Notes under the pieces: model-generated
The model's input: only the letters and a program-made list of their open reading frames with translations
What the model was told of the DNA's origin: nothing
Database searches by the model: none
Shown: positions 60,694 through 64,000 of the stretch, one piece after another
How positions within the stretch are numbered: the stretch's first letter is position 1
Layout: every line of letters begins with the position of its first letter
Origin: Bacillota bacterium
GTDB lineage: Bacteria; Bacillota; Clostridia; Lachnospirales; Lachnospiraceae
Length of the DNA stretch: 64,000 nt
Assembly (NCBI GenBank): GCA_023421505.1
Contig: JAEZTJ010000082.1
Location: 1-64,000, forward strand
Direction: 5' to 3'
Position numbers and translations under genes: made by a program

Positions 60694-60832
60694 ATTGCGA
60701 AACTATATAGTTTGATTAATTGTATACACAGCATATACTATTTCTTCGCTCCAACACTCTTCAGAGCTTAATTTCGCTTCAGAATAGTATATGCTGTGTA
60801 TACAATACTTACAATTACTGAGTTTCGCAATT
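60694..60832 (-). repeat. Palindromic element copy 4
   Basis: A 139-bp full copy, in the same sense as copy 1 (minus). The apex differs (TTCTTCGCTCCAACACTC) but the long arms around CAGCATATACTAT still pair. It separates the tetR-like and FMN-binding genes. Confidence 0.88.
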
Positions 60833-60869
60833 ACCTACATTTAAAACATTTGAAAGGAAGTTAATTATC

Positions 60870-61292
60870 ATGAAGAAGCATCTAAAAATTGCTATCCCCA
60901 GTATTGTTATACTCTTAAGTCTTACCGCTTTACTTATTTACTTAAGTAGCGTAAATCGTTACAAAAAAGATGTTGCAGCCATTACATTTGAAGATATTAA
61001 TTTATCTGAAATACCTGACGGAAAATATATAGGAAGCTGTAATGTGAATTTTATCTATGCGAAGGTGGAAGTTACGATGAAAGCTGGAGCAATAGTTGAT
61101 ATCTTTTTACTTGAACATAAGAATGGGAATGGGAAAGGTAAACCGGCAGAAAGTATAATCGCTGACATCATAAAAAAACAAAGCCTTACTGTTGATGCCG
61201 TATCAGGAGCTACTAATTCCAGTAAAGTTATAAAGAAGGCAATAGAAAATGCATTGACGAAGGGAGTGGATAATAAGCGCCTTCCGCAATAA
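60870..61292 (+). CDS. Membrane-anchored FMN-binding domain protein
   Basis: 140 residues: an N-terminal membrane helix (about 7-27), then an FMN_bind domain ending DAVSGATNSSKVIKKAIENAL. The SGATNS motif is the covalent flavin site seen in RnfG and NqrC, so the protein is probably flavinylated by an ApbE enzyme on the outer face. It is a stand-alone relative of RnfG and may carry electrons outside the membrane, for example to an extracellular acceptor. GAAAGGAAG lies ahead of the ATG. Confidence 0.85.
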   Translation: MKKHLKIAIPSIVILLSLTALLIYLSSVNRYKKDVAAITFEDINLSEIPDGKYIGSCNVNFIYAKVEVTMKAGAIVDIFLLEHKNGNGKGKPAESIIADIIKKQSLTVDAVSGATNSSKVIKKAIENALTKGVDNKRLPQ

Positions 61293-61380
61293 ATAAACGG
61301 TGCATCGGAGCAAAATTCATAAAGCATTAAGATATGAAGAGCTTTTACTAAAATGAATGCTACTATATTTTAATAAGCAA

Positions 61381-61419
61381 AGGCTGCTGCAAATTTTATC
61401 TATCCTTTTGCAGCAGCCT
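61381..61419. terminator. Bidirectional terminator between FMN protein and pullulanase
   Basis: A perfect 13-bp stem AGGCTGCTGCAAA/TTTGCAGCAGCCT with a 13-base loop, between convergent genes. Confidence 0.75.
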
Positions 61420-61423
61420 AATT

Positions 61424-63397
61424 TTATCTTGTTATAACCATAGTTGATATTGGTTCCACCGTCACCAATCCGCCTGATATTATCTCAAGTACCTCTGTTC
61501 CCGCCTGTCTACCCTTAATATAAGCCTTCCATTCTCCCTCCGGTATTTGTACTGTCTTATATTCCCGGCTTGCATTATAGATAACGCATATAGGGCTATC
61601 CTCTGGGTGCTTTAATTCATATACAATAAGTCCTGGCCCCAGCCAACCATAGAAATTCAAGTAGGCTCTTATCTCCTCCGCTTTTGTCATCCGAAAGGCA
61701 CGATGTGCTTTACGAAAAGCGATTAAGCCTTTATAATAACTCACCGCTTCTTTATTTGTCGTAACCATATCCCACTTTAAGCTGTTAACAGTATCCGGTG
61801 AGCAATAGCTGTTTCCTTCAAATAAAGTATTTTCCTGATTAAGCGGTTTACTTCTTAAGAATTCCTCCCCGGCCTGAAAGAACGGTATTCCCTGACTGGT
61901 CAGAATAATGGAAGCAGCAAGTAGATTCATCTTTACAATATCGTCTCTTGATTCGAAGGGTCCCGCAAGATTAAGTTTATCCCATAGCGTTAAATTGTCA
62001 TGAGCGGATACATAATTGATGCACTGCGTCGGTTCTATAGCCCAGGGCGAATTAGAGTACAGTACCCTCCAGTAATCTATTCCGGCGTGCTGCGTAGCTG
62101 CCGCAACTCCAAACTTAATCGTATCCTCAAGTCCCTCCCTGGCACCGACAAACCCCCGTTCCGCACCAGAGAATACGCTGCCCTTAATACCGTCTCGAAA
62201 GTTATCATTAAAAACAGCTATATTAGGATCCATATTTTTAATATTGACCTTCAGGGCCCGCTCCCAATCCGGTAATGGGGATAAACCTCCTGTCCATCCC
62301 TCGCCATACACGAGAATTCCTTTTTCTGTTTCATTTAAAACCCGTCTGACCTCATTCATGGTATAGATATCATGAATACCCATCAAATCAAAACGAAAGC
62401 CATCAATATGATATTCCTTAACCCAATATAATACTGAATCAAGAATAAACTTTCTCATCATGGCACGTTCTGAGGCTGTTTCACTACCACAGCCGGAGGC
62501 ATTGGAAAAGCTGCCGTCTGGAGCAAGCCGATAATAATATCCGGGAACCAGCCTGTTAAAATTAGACTCTGTATTCTCTGCCGTATGATTATATACTACA
62601 TCCATAATAACCCGTATACCGTTCTGGTGCAGGGATTGTATCATCTGCTTGAATTCTTTGATTCTAACCTCTCCGTGGTAAGGATCTGTAGAATAAGAAC
62701 CCTCAGGAACATTATAATTTTTCGGATCATAACCCCAATTAAATTGGGGCTCAGTAAGCCTATTCTCATCCACCGATGAATAATCGAAGGTAGGCAGCAG
62801 ATGAACATGCGTAATGCCAAGCTCCTTTAAATAATCAATACCGGTTTTTTCCCCGAAGGTGTTTTTTGTACCGCTCTCTGTAAATGCAAGATACTTTCCC
62901 TTATTTTTCATACCAGAGCTACTATCTATTGAAAAATCTCTGATATGAAGCTCATAGATAACCGCATCATTTGCACTTATAAAAGCTGGCTTCTCCTCAT
63001 TCGTAAAACCCGGCGGATCGGTAGCACTTAAATCAACAACCATTCCGCGGTTACCATTAACACCGACTGCTTTCGCATAAGGATCTACGGCCTCCTTTGT
63101 CTCACCACCTACAGTAACCTCATAAAGATAATAAACTCCATTTAGGTTATCTGCCACTTTAGCTATCCAGGTGCCGTATAAATCCTTGTTCATCGATACG
63201 CTTTTTTGCATATCTTCACCATTACCTGATCTATATAATTTTAAAATGACCTTCTCTGCCGTAGGTGCCCATACGCGAAACTGTGTTGCATCTTTTGTCC
63301 AGACTGCTCCGAGGTCATTGTCCTGATAGAAATTTGCTTTTTCAAATTCTTTTGTTGAAAAACAGTGATAGTATTCCAGTAATCTATAATTATCCAA
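61424..63397 (-). CDS. pulA: Type I pullulanase (cytoplasmic)
   Basis: About 657 residues from a TTG at 63397, which follows AAAAGGAGGTAACC; the longer in-frame reading to 63499 has no ribosome site. An N-terminal CBM48-like domain (about 25-115, VWTKDATQFRVWAPTAEKV) comes first. The GH13 barrel follows with the pullulanase signature FNWGYDPKNYNVPEGSY, DVVYNHT, DGFRFDLMGIHD (nucleophile Asp), YGEGWTGG (acid Glu) and YVSAHDNLTLWD. It debranches alpha-1,6 links of glycogen or imported dextrins. No signal peptide. Confidence 0.93.
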   Translation of the reverse strand: MDNYRLLEYYHCFSTKEFEKANFYQDNDLGAVWTKDATQFRVWAPTAEKVILKLYRSGNGEDMQKSVSMNKDLYGTWIAKVADNLNGVYYLYEVTVGGETKEAVDPYAKAVGVNGNRGMVVDLSATDPPGFTNEEKPAFISANDAVIYELHIRDFSIDSSSGMKNKGKYLAFTESGTKNTFGEKTGIDYLKELGITHVHLLPTFDYSSVDENRLTEPQFNWGYDPKNYNVPEGSYSTDPYHGEVRIKEFKQMIQSLHQNGIRVIMDVVYNHTAENTESNFNRLVPGYYYRLAPDGSFSNASGCGSETASERAMMRKFILDSVLYWVKEYHIDGFRFDLMGIHDIYTMNEVRRVLNETEKGILVYGEGWTGGLSPLPDWERALKVNIKNMDPNIAVFNDNFRDGIKGSVFSGAERGFVGAREGLEDTIKFGVAAATQHAGIDYWRVLYSNSPWAIEPTQCINYVSAHDNLTLWDKLNLAGPFESRDDIVKMNLLAASIILTSQGIPFFQAGEEFLRSKPLNQENTLFEGNSYCSPDTVNSLKWDMVTTNKEAVSYYKGLIAFRKAHRAFRMTKAEEIRAYLNFYGWLGPGLIVYELKHPEDSPICVIYNASREYKTVQIPEGEWKAYIKGRQAGTEVLEIISGGLVTVEPISTMVITR

Positions 63398-63531
63398 GGT
63401 TACCTCCTTTTCCAGTACTATGCTTTGAATAAACCTATAAAAGCAATCATCGTTATAAAATCGCAGCAATGTATCGCTATATGCAAAGTATTGTACCAAT
63501 ATGGTGTAAACCTAGTATATTATATGCAATG

Positions 63532-64000
63532 CTATCTGTCCCATTTATCACAAAGTGAATTGATCTGTCCTATGAATTTTGCCAAATCCTTATTTGCTCC
63601 ACCCTTGTTATGCTGAATAACAGCAGCAAGTCTTTTACCCGCTTGTACAAGACGTTCAAATACAGAGCTGACTGCTTTTTCACCTTCAGCCTTCGGTTCA
63701 ACAGGAATAATCATACCCTCTTTAATGCATACATTTGCTGCCAAATCATAGACCATACCACTGTAGGGAGCCACTGCAGAGTAACCCAGATCATTACTGA
63801 TATGCGCGGTAAAGGTTTCACAAGCTTTATCATCTCCATGAACAACAAATACCTTCTCAGGTTTCTTCGTAAAGCTGGTAAGCCATTTTTCGAGTCCATC
63901 CTTGTCCGCATGTCCGCTTACCCCAGCTAATTGCATGATCTTGGCGCTTACCTGTATTGTCTCACCGAATAGCTTCACTTCATTTGCTCCATCCAGAAGA
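63532..64000 (-). CDS. MBL-fold beta-CASP RNA-processing-type protein (3' part)
   Basis: Only the C-terminal 155 residues lie in the window; the gene runs off the right edge. LDGANEVKLFGETIQV, QLAGVSGHADKDGLEKWL (SGHAD is a metal-ligand motif) and KVFVVHGDDKACETFTAHI match the end of metallo-beta-lactamase/beta-CASP proteins (RNase J/KapD/YSH1-like group). A tail of about 60 residues follows. The rest of the active site cannot be checked here. Confidence 0.8.
   Translation of the reverse strand, partial: LLDGANEVKLFGETIQVSAKIMQLAGVSGHADKDGLEKWLTSFTKKPEKVFVVHGDDKACETFTAHISNDLGYSAVAPYSGMVYDLAANVCIKEGMIIPVEPKAEGEKAVSSVFERLVQAGKRLAAVIQHNKGGANKDLAKFIGQINSLCDKWDR

Overview
The window reads as an A+T-rich chromosome segment of an anaerobic, spore-forming, plant-polysaccharide-degrading member of the Clostridia, most likely Lachnospiraceae of the Lachnoclostridium/Anaerocolumna type. 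The evidence is the gene mix: a six-gene Rnf complex, spoIIID, a PilZ-less exopolysaccharide synthase locus, many cytoplasmic hemicellulases fed by a CUT1 importer without its own ATPase, and AraC-type regulators. No rRNA, tRNA, CRISPR array, transposase or prophage gene was seen.

Layout. 1-5.9 kb: rnfC-D-G-E-A-B on the minus strand, with a promoter region that holds a Rex-like operator. 5.9-8.8 kb: a hairpin-rich 3' region, spoIIID, a D-Ala-D-Ala carboxypeptidase and one unknown acidic protein. 8.8-22.5 kb: a single minus-strand exopolysaccharide operon with a consensus promoter. It encodes a GtrB-like GT2, a polytopic membrane protein, a membrane protein with a degenerate GGDEF domain that keeps a c-di-GMP I-site, a DUF2334 protein, a processive GT2 synthase, a BcsB-like protein, a GT-C-type membrane protein with a repeat tail, and a thioredoxin-GH8 fusion. 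22.6-53.2 kb: a hemicellulose utilisation region with three GH51, GH39, GH95, GH27, two GH43, GH127, a CE1-like esterase, an SGNH acetylesterase, an unclassified (alpha/alpha)6-like protein, a chemoreceptor, an ABC importer and two AraC regulators. 53.4-64 kb: housekeeping and accessory genes (CorA-like transporter, PRTase-like, ArsC-like, GNAT, GlsB/YeaQ, CsbD, HD-GYP, TetR, an FMN-binding protein, type I pullulanase) and the 3' part of an MBL/beta-CASP gene that runs off the right edge.

How it fits together. None of the glycosidases or esterases in the 22-53 kb region has a signal peptide. The cell therefore appears to import decorated arabinoxylan-type oligosaccharides and remove arabinose, galactose or fucose, xylose, acetate and ferulate in the cytoplasm. 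The exopolysaccharide operon looks like a secreted beta-glycan machine controlled after translation by c-di-GMP. The HD-GYP gene at 57.8 kb is a plausible c-di-GMP phosphodiesterase.

The most unusual noncoding signal is a family of about 140-bp palindromic elements: four full copies and three remnants, found between genes and inside operons. Their paired arms differ between copies in a compensating way. A second multi-hairpin element follows spoIIID. Function calls come from recognising motifs by eye; no database search was run.
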